Source: Adiantum capillus-veneris (taxonomy: Eukaryota > Streptophyta > Polypodiopsida > Polypodiales > Pteridaceae). From it: 64,000 nucleotides of DNA. The notes beneath the pieces are model-generated. The model saw nothing but the letters and a program-made list of their open reading frames with translations, had not been told where the DNA came from and ran no database searches. Position 1 is the first letter of the stretch. Each line of letters starts with the position of its first letter. This document shows, piece by piece, positions 44,579-55,789 of this stretch. The translations under genes and the position numbers were made by a program. Location: the NCBI GenBank assembly GCA_014529385.2, contig CM043964.1:110048587-110112586 (forward strand). Direction: 5' to 3'.

Positions 44579-45924
44579 TTTTTTTCCCAAAAAAAGAAAT
44601 AATTTTTTTTCCAAAAAAAATAATTTTTTTTAAAAAAATTTCCCTCAAAAATCATATCCGCGTTTTTGGTACCCTTGTGGTACCCATCAGCTTGACCACT
44701 TTGTCATTATCATCAAAAGATAAGGCCACACAGCCCCCCCTCATTAAGATTAGTCAAGACTAGCCTCTTCTTTTCATGTGACAGTGTGTCTCACTTTGTC
44801 CCCTCCTATGTGAGTCCAAGTGAGTCTTTGTGGCTTCATTTGTCATCCCTGTGTATTCTTTTATCTTTATAATTATTTTATTTATTTCCTTAATGATAAT
44901 TTACTTTACATTTTTAAGTTAAACTTTACAGTCTTATATTAACTTTACAACAGTAAAAGAAAATTTTACAATCAATAAATAAGTTGCAATAAGTTAGTTA
45001 GTGATTCATATAGCTAAACATGTCAGAATTTTGTAGCGTAAATTTTAAATTCTAGGTTTTCTCAACCTACGATTCATAATTTGAACTCGAATATCTTAAA
45101 GAATGATTGATGGCTAAAAAAAATTCAAATGCGTAATAGAACTTGTGTGAAATTCGAAAGTAGAGACCTTACACAAATCAATTACTCAATGATCAGGGAA
45201 ATCTGCCTATGTCCTTTCTCACCGCTCTAGGTCATCACGCCATTTCGGCACTCTAACGAATGCAAAATGAAGGGAGACTTTAGGAGGAGCTCTAAGATAG
45301 CTGGGGGTACTATCCTACCAAGTCTAGGTGCAATCTGACAAGGTACCAAAATCCCAATCCATTATGAAAAAGGTCTTGAAAACTGCAACAGAACTATCCA
45401 AAAAGGTCGCCCTATGGTCTAGGAACACTCTCCTATGGTCAAAACGACTAAAAATAATGATTTAAGCACTCAAATCTACAATTAAGGCTCACAGATGTGT
45501 AGTCACGAACCACAACAAAACTGGCAATGCTTATACTTAAATGAAAGAGCAAAGAGGGAGGAACACAATGCAAGTTTTGGATTTGAAAAACTGATTACCC
45601 AATTGTTAGGAAAGTTGATTACAAATTGGAGAAGCTTAGTAGCTTGAGCGTACGGTTTTAGAGCTCCTTCTTCTCTAAATATAAGCCTTCTTTCACATTA
45701 AAGTTATTGGCCTTTATAATTACGACATTCTAAATGGCTAGTGGCCGGTTCACATGAACCTTTACAATTGTCATGACAGAATTACAACTCAAGAAATTGA
45801 CCTGCTACTTTAGAATCATGATTTACATAGAGTATCACTACACTAGCTCGTCAAAATAATAAACTACAAATGTGGTGTCCGTCTACATGTCCGGCCAAGT
45901 GGGTGCCTTTTCGGTCAATCCTCA

Positions 45925-47149
45925 AACCCATATGGAATACCCAATGCTTAGAAAAATCTCATTAGATGACGACAAATGTCTACTTCAAATGCACACATCA
46001 TGGTGGCTATCAAGACAAGGAAAACAGTTTGAAAGAGTTATTTCAATGGTTCTATAATAGAATCCTTCATTGCATGCAACAAAAGCAAGTATTATCCTCT
46101 TCAGCAAACAACACAAGAGATGACACATTTACAACAAAAACAAAAAAACAATTAGAGGCATTCAACAACTCCAGTGCTCACATGAAGGCCAAATAAAGTG
46201 GAGGAAGACAATGGAATATGTGAACCATAGGTGGAGCAAGAGACTCAGGGTGTTTAACACAACATGTACAAGTCTAAATATTACACAAACAGTATTGTGT
46301 TTAACACAAGATGTATAAGTCACAAGTACTTGTTAAGGATTTGCATATATGTTTGGCACATTGCCCTTGTATTGGATCATTACATGTTTGCAATACTCTA
46401 AGAGTTCATTTGGGTTTTGTTTCCTAATATATAGCATGGCCCCTGGCCCTTTGACCTAGTTGGACTCCCTTTCCACACTGCCTAGCCTGCGACCTTGCCC
46501 TTGTCTAGTCTGGCCTTGCCAATGTCCTGACATTACCCCCCCCTTAAAGAAGAGTTTTCGTCCTCAAAAAAAAAAAGTGGGGAACTTCTTCTGAAGAACA
46601 CTAATGTTTTTCCAAGTGGCACCCTTCATGGATCCAGTTGTGTGGTTGACCGATTAGCGGGAGGTTCAATGAAACCAAGAGTAACATCTTGATTTTTCAC
46701 ATTGTTGTCCATATGTAACCATCTTGTGTTATCGATTCCTAACCAATCATAGTGTGTAGACTCCATTTAGAACACACATGAGTATGCAAAACGCGTTATC
46801 ACACAAAGATGTACCCTAAAGAGTACCTCTTTTCACTTTCCATGAAAGTAACTTGCTAACATGGCTCATCAGCCAAGTTTAAGTCCTTGACATGTTTTCC
46901 AAGTTCAAGAGTAAATAACCCCACCATAACTAGTGTTCAAGGTTGAGAACATGAAGAGACTACACCTAATCACAAACATGCTTTAAACTCCAAGTAGAGA
47001 AATAAATGCTTACTAATTGGATCGTGTGGTGCTAACATACGCACTTGCACATCCTTTAGCACAAGATTGCACTTTGTAATCTACATATCCCCTTGGACAA
47101 GTGACAGTACTGAGGTGTGTTTCCCCCACGTTTTACAGCCAGTCATTCT
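45925..47149. other. Retroelement remnants without an intact gene
   Basis: At 46545-46571 the minus strand reads EDENSSLRGG then stop, the usual C-terminal end of plant Ty3/gypsy pol. A polypurine tract AAGGGGGGGG (46535-46544) and the TGTCAGGACATTGG start of an LTR (from 46532 leftward) follow. The far end of this LTR was not located. No other gene is seen. Confidence 0.5.
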
Positions 47150-47644
47150 AGATGTGTAAGGTTTCCAGTTTCTGAAAACTTAAAGGTTGTATAAGCTTAA
47201 TCAAACTGATATGATTATTGAAAAAGAAATGTAGAATTGTCCAACCATGGAAAATATTGGTATTTTTGGAATCTTAAGCACAGCAAACCCCGGGCTAGAA
47301 ATTTTCAGAATTGAATTCCGATAAAAACTGGCGTAGTTATGACCCCTGAAAGTTTACACTGTGAATTGAGTAAAATAGAAAAATTGAAGGGTTACAGTAA
47401 TCATTTAAGCATAGACTTTATTAAAGGTCTCCCAGATATTTACAAGATATTTACCAATTAAGTAAAAATAGGTCAAAATATAGCATAATTGATATTTTAA
47501 AAGCTGGCAGGTAATGGGAGGGTCATCACTGACCTGCCAGGGACTCATTTAGTAGTAGGGGTCGTTTTTTGACTTACTGGGGGCTGCTTGAACTTCAAGC
47601 AACTGCCTTTTTCAGCCGGTGAGAGCTTATGAGTGCCAGAAAAC

Positions 47645-47652
47645 TATAAATA
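47645..47652 (+). promoter_or_regulatory. TATA box of giant LTR copy 2
   Basis: TATAAATA in CTATAAATAGGACCCC, about 50 bp before a CTCTCTCTCATCTAGAGAG stretch that probably lies near the transcript start. Confidence 0.55.
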
Positions 47653-47939
47653 GGACCCCTAGCTTCACATTTTACACAGACTCGGAGCCTTGCTACTCTC
47701 TCTCTCATCTAGAGAGAACACTACGCAGAAATCATTAGAGTTTAATCTCTAATTGATTAACCCTAACGGTAATTAACCTAATCCTTCTTAATTAGCAAGG
47801 TTAGATTAAGATAAATTGTTAATAAATCAAAGATTAGGCCTATGCATGCTCCTTAAACCTCTTTAAATTAATTAATCTCTGCTGATTATTGTAATTAAGC
47901 TTAGTAATATTAAGCTAATTAATTATCCTATCATATTAT

Positions 47940-50330
47940 GGCTGAAATTAGCCAAATTAACCATGAATTAATGATAAATATATTAATTAAGCTTAGATTA
48001 AGATGATGTAATTATTAGAGTTGCATTAGACAGTCATTAAGCTAGGAAAATTATCCTATAATTTTTTGAGTAATTTCCTAATTAATTATGCAAAATTACT
48101 CTGTTTTTTGAGCTATTTAAATAGGGAAAATTAGTAAATTGATTTTAATCGCTATAATATATTTATCAGTGATTAATTGGGTGTTAAGGAACCTATAATA
48201 ATTAGGAAAAGCTCAGATAATGAATCTAGCTAATTAATTATGCAGAATTACTCTGTTTTTTGACCTATTTAAATAGGGGAAACTACTAAATTGATTTTAA
48301 TTGCTATAAGATATTTATCAGTGGTTAACTTGGTGTTAAGGAATCCGTGATAATTAGGAAAAGCTCAGATAATGAATCTAACTAATTAATTATGCAGAAT
48401 TACTCTGTTTTTTGAGCTATTTAAATAGGGGAAATTGGTAAATTGATTTCAATTGCTATAATATATTTATCAGTGGTTATTTGGGTATTAAGGAACCCGT
48501 GATAATTAGAAAAAGCTCAGATAATGAATCTAGCTAATTAATTAGGTAGAGTTACTCTGTTTTTTGACCAATTTAAATAAATACAATTAGTAAACTGATT
48601 TCAATTGTTGAGATAAATTTATCAGTGGTTAATTAGGTGTTAAATAACCTGCGATAGTTAGGAGAAGCTTAGATAATGAATCTAGCTAATTATTTAGGCA
48701 TAATTACTGTGTTTTTTGAACAATTTTAACAGGGGAAATTAGTAAATGGAATTAGAATGCTTTTATATAATTATCAGTAGCTAATTAGGTAGTCAATAAC
48801 CGGTGATAATTAGGAAAAGTTCATAAAGTTAATTTAGTTAATTATTTTAGCTAAAATACCCTACTTTTTGAGCAATTTTAATAGGGCAAATTAGTAAATG
48901 GAATTCAAATGCTTTCATATAATTATCGGTGGTTAATTAGATATTCAGTAACCCATGATAATTAGGAGAAGTTCACAAAGTTAATTTAGCTAATTATTTT
49001 AGCTAAAATACCCTGTTTTTTGAGTAATTTAAATAGGCGAAATTAGTAAATGGAATTCAAATGTTGTCATATAATTATCAGTGGTTGATTAGGTGTTCAA
49101 AAATTTGTGATAATTAGGATAAGTTCAGAAAGTTAATTTAGCTAATTAGTTTAGCTAAAATACCCTGTTTTTTGAGTAATTTAAATAGGAGAAATTAGTA
49201 AATGGAATTCAAATGTTGTCATATAATTATCAGTGGTTAATTAGGTGTTCAAAAAGTTGTGATAATTAGCAAAAGTTCAGATAGTTAATGTAGCTAATTA
49301 TCTTAGCTAAAATACCCTGTTTTTTGAGAAATGTTAATAGGGGAAATTAGTAAATGGAATTCAAATGCTTTCATATAATTATCAGTGATTAATTGAGTGG
49401 TCAAGTACCTGTGATAATTAGGAGAAGTTCAGGAAATTAAATTAGCTAATTATTTTTGCTAAAATACTCTGTTTTTTGAGTAATTTTGATAGGGGGAAAT
49501 TAGTAAATGAAATTCAAATGCTTCCATATAATTATCAATGGTTAATTAGCTATTCAAGTACTTGTAATAATTAGGACAAGTTCAGAAAATTAGTTTAACT
49601 AATTATCTTAGTGGAACTACGCTGTTTTTATGGATAAATTAAAGGGGGAAATTAGTAAATCATGTGATATAATTAAATTATATTTATCAAGGCTGTATTA
49701 TAGAGTCAAGAGGCCGTGATAATAATGACAAGGTTAGAAAAGTAGTATAGATATTTATCTAAGTCAAATTACACTATTTTTAGCTAAAAACTAAAGAGGG
49801 AAATTAGTAAATCATGCTATATGATTAGATGCTATTTATCAAAGCTATATTGTATAGTAAAAAGGCCGTGATAATTATTATAAGGTTAGAAAAGTAGTAT
49901 AGATATTTATCTAAGTCAAATTACACTATTTTTAGCTAAAATCTAAAGAGGGAAATTAGTAAATCATGTTATAGGATTATATTCTATTTATCACAGCTAT
50001 ATTATAGGGTAAAGATGCCGTGATAATTATTCCAAGGTTAGAAAAGTAGTATAGGTATTTATCTAACTCAAATTACACTATTTTTAGCTAAAAATTAAAG
50101 AGGGAAATTAGTAAATCATGCTATATGATTACATGCTATTTATCAGAGCTATATTATAGGGTAAAGAGGCCGTGATAATTATGTCAAGGTTAGAAAAGTA
50201 GTATAGATATTTATCTTAGTCAAATTACACTCTTTTTAGCTGAAAATTGAAGATGGAAATTATAAAATTAAGTAAGAAAATAATAAGATAATTATCAGAG
50301 GTCAAAAATATTCTTATCTACTTGTGGTAA
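47940..50330. repeat. AT-rich ~152-bp tandem array
   Basis: About 15 units. The block ACTCTGTTTTTTGAG (or variants) recurs near 48100, 48253, 48403, 48557, 48707, 48860, 49013, 49167, 49316, 49469 and 49622. A related subfamily (TTACACTATTTTTAGCTAAA) follows near 49770, 49920, 50075 and 50225. GTGATAATTAGGA and TTATCAGTGGTTAATTAG are conserved in most units. Neighbouring units are most alike, as expected from local unequal exchange. Confidence 0.92.
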
Positions 50331-50800
50331 TTATACCATAGTTAATTAGTGAGGTTAGTAAATCATAATTGACCAAAAGTCTTATTTTGAGCAAATGATT
50401 AATTAAAATAAATAGACTTGTGGTTAAAAGTTTTTACAAAAATTATAGTAAGTGCAAACCTATGATATCAAGTTAAGGAAATGAAATCTTTAAGAGAAAT
50501 TAAATACAATAAATATTAAGCCCAAAATAAGTATATTATTAGCTTAAAAGTTGATAGGAAAATTAGGAAAAAGATATAGAAAATTATAAGAAAGTTAGGA
50601 GAGCTTAGAAAACCCTTAAGGAAACGGTGGAAGAAGTTATCATGCTTATATAGACAAATAAGAAATTACTAGGTCAAGAATTTATCAATTAAGACTATAA
50701 ATTTAACCTTGGATGGGTTACGGTTAAATACAAAGGTTAAGTCTAGATTTTGAACTATTTACCTAATAATTAGACGTCCTTTTTATAAGGATAAGAAGTT

Positions 50801-50962
50801 ATGATACCAAAAAGGACCCGAGCAAATCCTACATCTGATGATGAGGACGTAGCTCCAAAACGAACTAGAGCATCGCATGACGATGAAGCTGTGCCCTGTA
50901 GTAGGCCTACGGAGGAGAGTCTTCAGGCGCCAGCGCAACAACAAATGGCCAATCAATCCCAG
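50801..50962 (+). CDS. Start-codon exon inside the giant LTR (copy 2)
   Basis: 54 codons from ATG 50801, beginning MIPKRTRANPTSDDED, with a second basic motif APKRTRASHDDE and a Gln-rich end (QQQMANQSQ) at a phase-0 splice donor (CAG then GTGGGT). It is equivalent to the exon at 41802-41689 of the other giant LTR. The basic PKR[AT]R motif could be a nuclear localisation signal. Function unknown. Confidence 0.5.
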
Positions 50963-52069
50963 GTGGGTTTCCCATTATTCAATTAAGTCTTTAATTAGTT
51001 TAAGTTCTTTTATAAGTTAGCATTGCATACGTAAGAAGGATAAATTGGCTGAAAACGGAAGGTAAGTTCCAACGCGCATTTGTTTAGAATGTAGGAAAGA
51101 ATTGTTTGGGTTAAAATTGGTTGAATTAGGAAAGATATGTTTGATCATTCTTAAGACAGCTTGTCTCAAGACACCTCCGACTCCTTGATATAAATTGATG
51201 ATAATGATTGGCTTTCTAGCCACGGTTAAGTCGGTTACCCCCATGAACGACGTGTTTCTACTTCGTGTCATGTCTTGATGTTTCTACATAAGTTAGGATA
51301 CCGTTTTTTTATCCTAGGGGAGCCGCCCGGTTGTATGGGCAACTGGTTTGGTGTATGGGCACCCGGAACCTTGGGTGGGGGTTTATCCACTCCGGATTTG
51401 AATAAGGAATGGGTGCCGTTTTTCACCCTTAGGTGGTCTTGAGACAAGAAGAGTACTAGTCATGGTTATTATAGACAATGTTTTGATTGACAGTACCTTG
51501 TCTTAAGTTTAAAGATGTCTGTTTTCTAAAAGAATGCTTTCAATGTTGTCTTCAAGGAATTACTGTGATGGAATGTTAAAAAGAAACCATTATTTTAAAT
51601 GTTAAAACAATGTGATAATAAGATAAACAAATCATGTGTGAGTGAGGGGTGGTAAGTGGGAATTGACTAAGGTTGTCAATCATGGACGGGTGGACCTGAT
51701 TAGTCAGGTAACTATCCATCCCTGTCCACTAAAATGTTTAGAAAACTTCTTCACTTGGAGAGGAGTCCACCAACGGCTGTGCCCTCATATCTGTTAGAGG
51801 AAAAAAAGCGTTGGTTGAGGATACCTTAGCCCAATATGTGGAAGTTATAGGGCCGAAAGACTTTTGGGATTGTTAATATGTTATCCCGTTCACGCTGCGA
51901 GACAGGAGTAGGTCTTCTTCTAGGGCTATAGACCCAAGCCATTGTCAATGGCAAAGGTTTATTCCTTGGATTTTTCTTGTCTAGAGACTCCGATTTTTAT
52001 AAGGCCTAGAGACCTGTCAAGGATCCCATCCCGATCTCGGTATCGGCGGGTTGGGGATCTTACAAGATG

Positions 52070-55000
52070 GCTAGTAAACGGGGATCACAATATCGTACCA
52101 CATTGCTGAGAAATCAACAATTGGTTGAATAACCTGGTTGAATAACCATCGTGGTGAACATGAAAGATCCACAAACACCCAAACCGAGCCATGACCTCTA
52201 TTGGTGATTGGTAGACTAAAAAGTAAACTCATTGAGATACTGCACAGAGAGTGCAAAATACTTCATAAGCAACCACTTGATGAATATGCATGCCGTTCCA
52301 AATCAGCATTTGCTAAACACTAGGGCCCATAACACCTAGTGTGCATGCATTTAGCAAAAAACAGATCCGAACGTGTATATCCATGGTGATCCTTGCCAAT
52401 ACTTATGGCAAATGTGATGCGCCTAGCACACAAAAAGAGGAATGTAAATAGTTTTGAAAAGAAACTAAATACTTTCACTTGCAATCTTTTGCAAGCCTCG
52501 CTGAAACGTCTGAACCATAATAGAAGGTGAAACAGTGATCACTTCTAGGTACAAACAATGAAACTTTTTCATTTGCTATATATATAAACAACCATCTGTA
52601 ATGTTGTTTAGCAGTACTTGTACCTTAACAAGTCATTCTAAATATCCGACAATTTTTTACCACTAAAATTGCCCGGAGGATTCACCTTGGAAAACTTACC
52701 ACACCACGTAAGTGCAGAGGAAGGGGGCTTTTTTACAAGTTACATAAGCGTATAAGTTAGGGGTAGGCCCCCAATAATTTATCTCCCAAGTTGAAAAATA
52801 AGAGAGGGGGCTATCATATTTAGGGGGGGTGGGAACCTGACCCAGGTTGATTACTTGTAATGATTGGTCACCAATGTGCACTAGAACCTAGATGAATTTA
52901 GGAAAAGTTTTTTATAAGGTCACACAATAAATTTTGCATCAAGCCGGTCATATATAAGGATTGATTTGGAGCAGGTCAAGGGTTGATTTACACCAGCTTT
53001 GGATGGGTCAGAATTGGAGAGTAGCCAAAGTTCAAGTTGATCGAGCAGAGAGTTTGAAAGTCAAACTAAGACACATTGAGGGTACATCTAATTATCAATA
53101 GAAGTGGTTTCTTAGTACATTGCCAATCACTATGCTACACACTCTTTGACTATTTTTACTCCATTAGATCATGTGAGACCTAGATTTTATATGTAAGATA
53201 CGGGTATGATAGTTTTCTTCATTTGATTTCCTTATAAGCGTAGAAAGGGGGGTCATATTCCCAATATGAGTCATATATAAGGGTTTTATCAAAGTTGTCC
53301 GCTCGCAGGTGGCGTCCTGTTTTGTATATAAAGTGAATCCCCCGAGTGAAATTGCTCCTGATACACAGTGCTAAAAATGGTCTAGAAAACTGATTGGACC
53401 AGCCCTTAGGGACTTTGTCGTGACACATACTTGAAATAGTGGGGGCCAGTGTCAATCGAGACTCATATCCTCCACATGTGGAATATGTCTCATGTAAGAA
53501 TGTCTAAAAAAAACATTCTTCAAGTACAAGATGTACTCGTGCGTGGAGGTAACTACAAACACTCTACGACGAGAGTGAGAGGGACCCTCATTATCCTTGC
53601 TCCACACTGGCTAAACCGAACTCCTTGAGTCCTAAGACCATGTTGTATCCCATGTAACAACATGTGCCAAATCAAATACTACAAGTGGATTCATAACATC
53701 ATAATGTACATTGGACACTACGGCCCAAAATACTTGTTTTGACATGCCCTTGGCATGGCCCTGAAATATTCAAGTGTATTTAAACGACTTGAAAAAACCA
53801 AGCAATGCATACTAAAAACTGGAATAACACCAAATCAATAGATGTGGACCTGGAGATTGAACTGAATGTTCACTTACCCGTATACAAATACAGAGGAACA
53901 CGTCGTCCACGTGTGAAAAAACAAGCAACATTGCATTGGAAACCCTGGGTGTTCGCTTTGCAATCCAAACCCTTTGATTAGAATCTACGTAGTCAAACTC
54001 TTTGGTAAGACCCTTAGTAGAAACTGCTTGACTAGAAGGTGACGGTAACCAACCTAGTTAACTGTGGACAGAATGATGAGACTCAACTTGAAAAGTTAAA
54101 TTTTTCCGCTACCGCGTGGTAGATTGCGGAATTATTTCCTTGAAAGTATAATGGGAATAGATCAAACTGTGATCCTCAATGCCTATGGGGTGATTTAGTG
54201 CGGGGTCTACCCCAGAACAGTGCGTCCATAGACACTCATAGTGCCATAGAGAGAGAGAAGATCTACACCAGTGGAAAGCCTAGCTCTTATGCACAGACAT
54301 GTTGTTGCCACTGTATGTTGCATCTAAAATCCATGGTAGAAATTAGTTGAGTTGAGTTTATGGTTATCCAAACTACTCAAGTGTCACACTGAAATCATGT
54401 CGTGCAAAAATGATGTTGAAAAACATCCATAATGACAAGACTCTTGCTTGTCCATTAACATCGTTGTGTACTACACAAGCATCCAAGGAATGCCAACAGT
54501 TGGGTCGTACACAAGATTTGACCATGACTCGTAGCCAGCGTGTGTGGCTCATAGCCCGTATGGCAATTAGTGTTCAATCGATTAAATGATGAAGACTGAT
54601 GTAGAGGGTGTCTTGCCCAATTTCTAGCTGAGAGTTAGAGCACCTTGGCTCATACTGACTATCAAACAAAACATGTATCAAAAACTGCGTAGAAAGTTTT
54701 CATTTTTCATGGAGGGAAAGAAGAAAGAGAGTGAGAAAATGCTGGGCTGAGGAACTTTCCTTATGTGACGACTTTGGATATGTTGTGCCCAATCTCTGTG
54801 CTCTGACGCATCTTATGCCTGACTTGCAGCTTATCATATAAGCATGCAACAATCTGTGTATAACACTCTCATCGAGAGAGGGAACAAAAAACATAAGCCA
54901 TAGGTTGACCCTCTTACCATGTATGGGGTCGTGACTTTACAAAAATGACTTAATATGGCACTTTGCCTATGAAATAAGTCCTAGATTTAGGTTCCCTTTA

Positions 55001-55789
55001 GTGGTATTGTGCGTTGATAGCAACCAAAAAGTTAAACAATCTAGTACTTAGTTTGTCCATGACAGAGTGTCTGGTGTGATAGTGGAAGCATAATTTATGA
55101 GGCAGTGGAGTTGAATCGACTTGACCAACATGCCTTGCATGCGAAATTGTAAGCCCTTGGCTACTATGATGGCCTCAAGCGTGAGATCCAAAGCCATAAG
55201 TGCCTTGCATAGTCTGCATTGGTAGTGATGCATCATAATGTGATGTCACCACCCATAAAAGGGGAAAATTTTTCTAATTGTAACAGTTCCCCAAATTGGT
55301 GTGTAAAGACCATATTAGGTAAAGTGGGAAAATCCCAATTCCCAGGTTGGACAACTTTCAATATATCATGTATAAAATATAGAGATTTTGTCAAAAATTT
55401 GAGTTTTCTTAAGGTCTCATTCCACTTTATGCACATACAATACACAATGAAAACAACTAAAATATCATGGTTTCAATCAATTGGATTATTAGGAGAGGAG
55501 TATATTGCATCCATTATCGTTGTCTATGTTCTACTGTCCTACCTACAACTTATCTCAACATGGAGAGCTTGGTTTCTAGGTCCACCACTTGTCCAAGTTA
55601 ATGTAAAAGTGACTCAAGGTTCACAACTTGTGAAAGCAAGGATCCATTGAGGAATACAATCCACTTGGCTATTTTTCCTTAATTTATTGCATGTGACATT
55701 TAAGCAAGGTCCACTTCTAATCTATAACTTCTTAATTTGAGGCATGGGGCATACATAAAATATGTAGCATATGCTCTATTGCCTCATAG
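52070..55789. other. Region without a recognised gene
   Basis: Only short frames (under ~145 codons) on both strands, none with a motif that I recognise, and no obvious repeat. The frame at 55219-55650 is probably chance, since its opposite strand is also open. Confidence 0.4.

Larger units (their letters stand above)
40602..45173 (-). mobile_element. Giant-family solo LTR, minus orientation
   Basis: Ends are TGTGAGGTC (40602) and GACCTTACA (45173). The 5-bp target duplication CAAAT is perfect (40597-40601 and 45174-45178), and the host is the LTR of the gag-only family. After subtracting the nested solo LTR (42994-44578) its length is about 2,987 bp. It contains, in minus-strand order, a TATA box (42967-42960), an AC-rich tandem array, a short coding exon (41802-41689) and a 3' end resembling that of 47155-52064. 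No internal element sequence is present, so it arose by LTR-LTR recombination. Confidence 0.85.
39469..45924 (-). mobile_element. Very short LTR element of the same family, with nested insertions
   Basis: 3' LTR 39469-40082 (outer part missing), polypurine tract 40083-40098 (minus strand GGAAGGGGGGAATGTT), only ~358 bp of internal sequence, PBS 40423-40439 (minus strand TGGCACCGTTGTCGGGG), and a 5' LTR split into 40441-40601 and 45179-45924 by a solo LTR of another family. No coding region is recognised inside. It is like a TRIM-sized deletion derivative. Confidence 0.75.
47155..52064 (+). mobile_element. Giant-family solo LTR, plus orientation (4.9 kb)
   Basis: Ends TGTAAGGTTTCC (47155) and GGGGATCTTACA (52064). 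The target duplication AGATG is perfect at 47150-47154 and 52065-52069. Order: U3-like region, TATA box at 47645, a CT-rich probable transcript start (near 47695), an AT-rich ~152-bp tandem array, start-codon exon 50801-50962 and a U5-like end. That end shares GACAGGTCTC-type blocks with copy 1. A length of 4,910 bp is at the upper end for plant LTRs. Confidence 0.85.

Noticed and set aside
52065-52090. A PBS right after the 4.9-kb LTR (TGGCTAGTAAACGGGGATC)
   Set aside because: The bases AGATG directly after the LTR match those before it, so the LTR is solo and this is flanking DNA.
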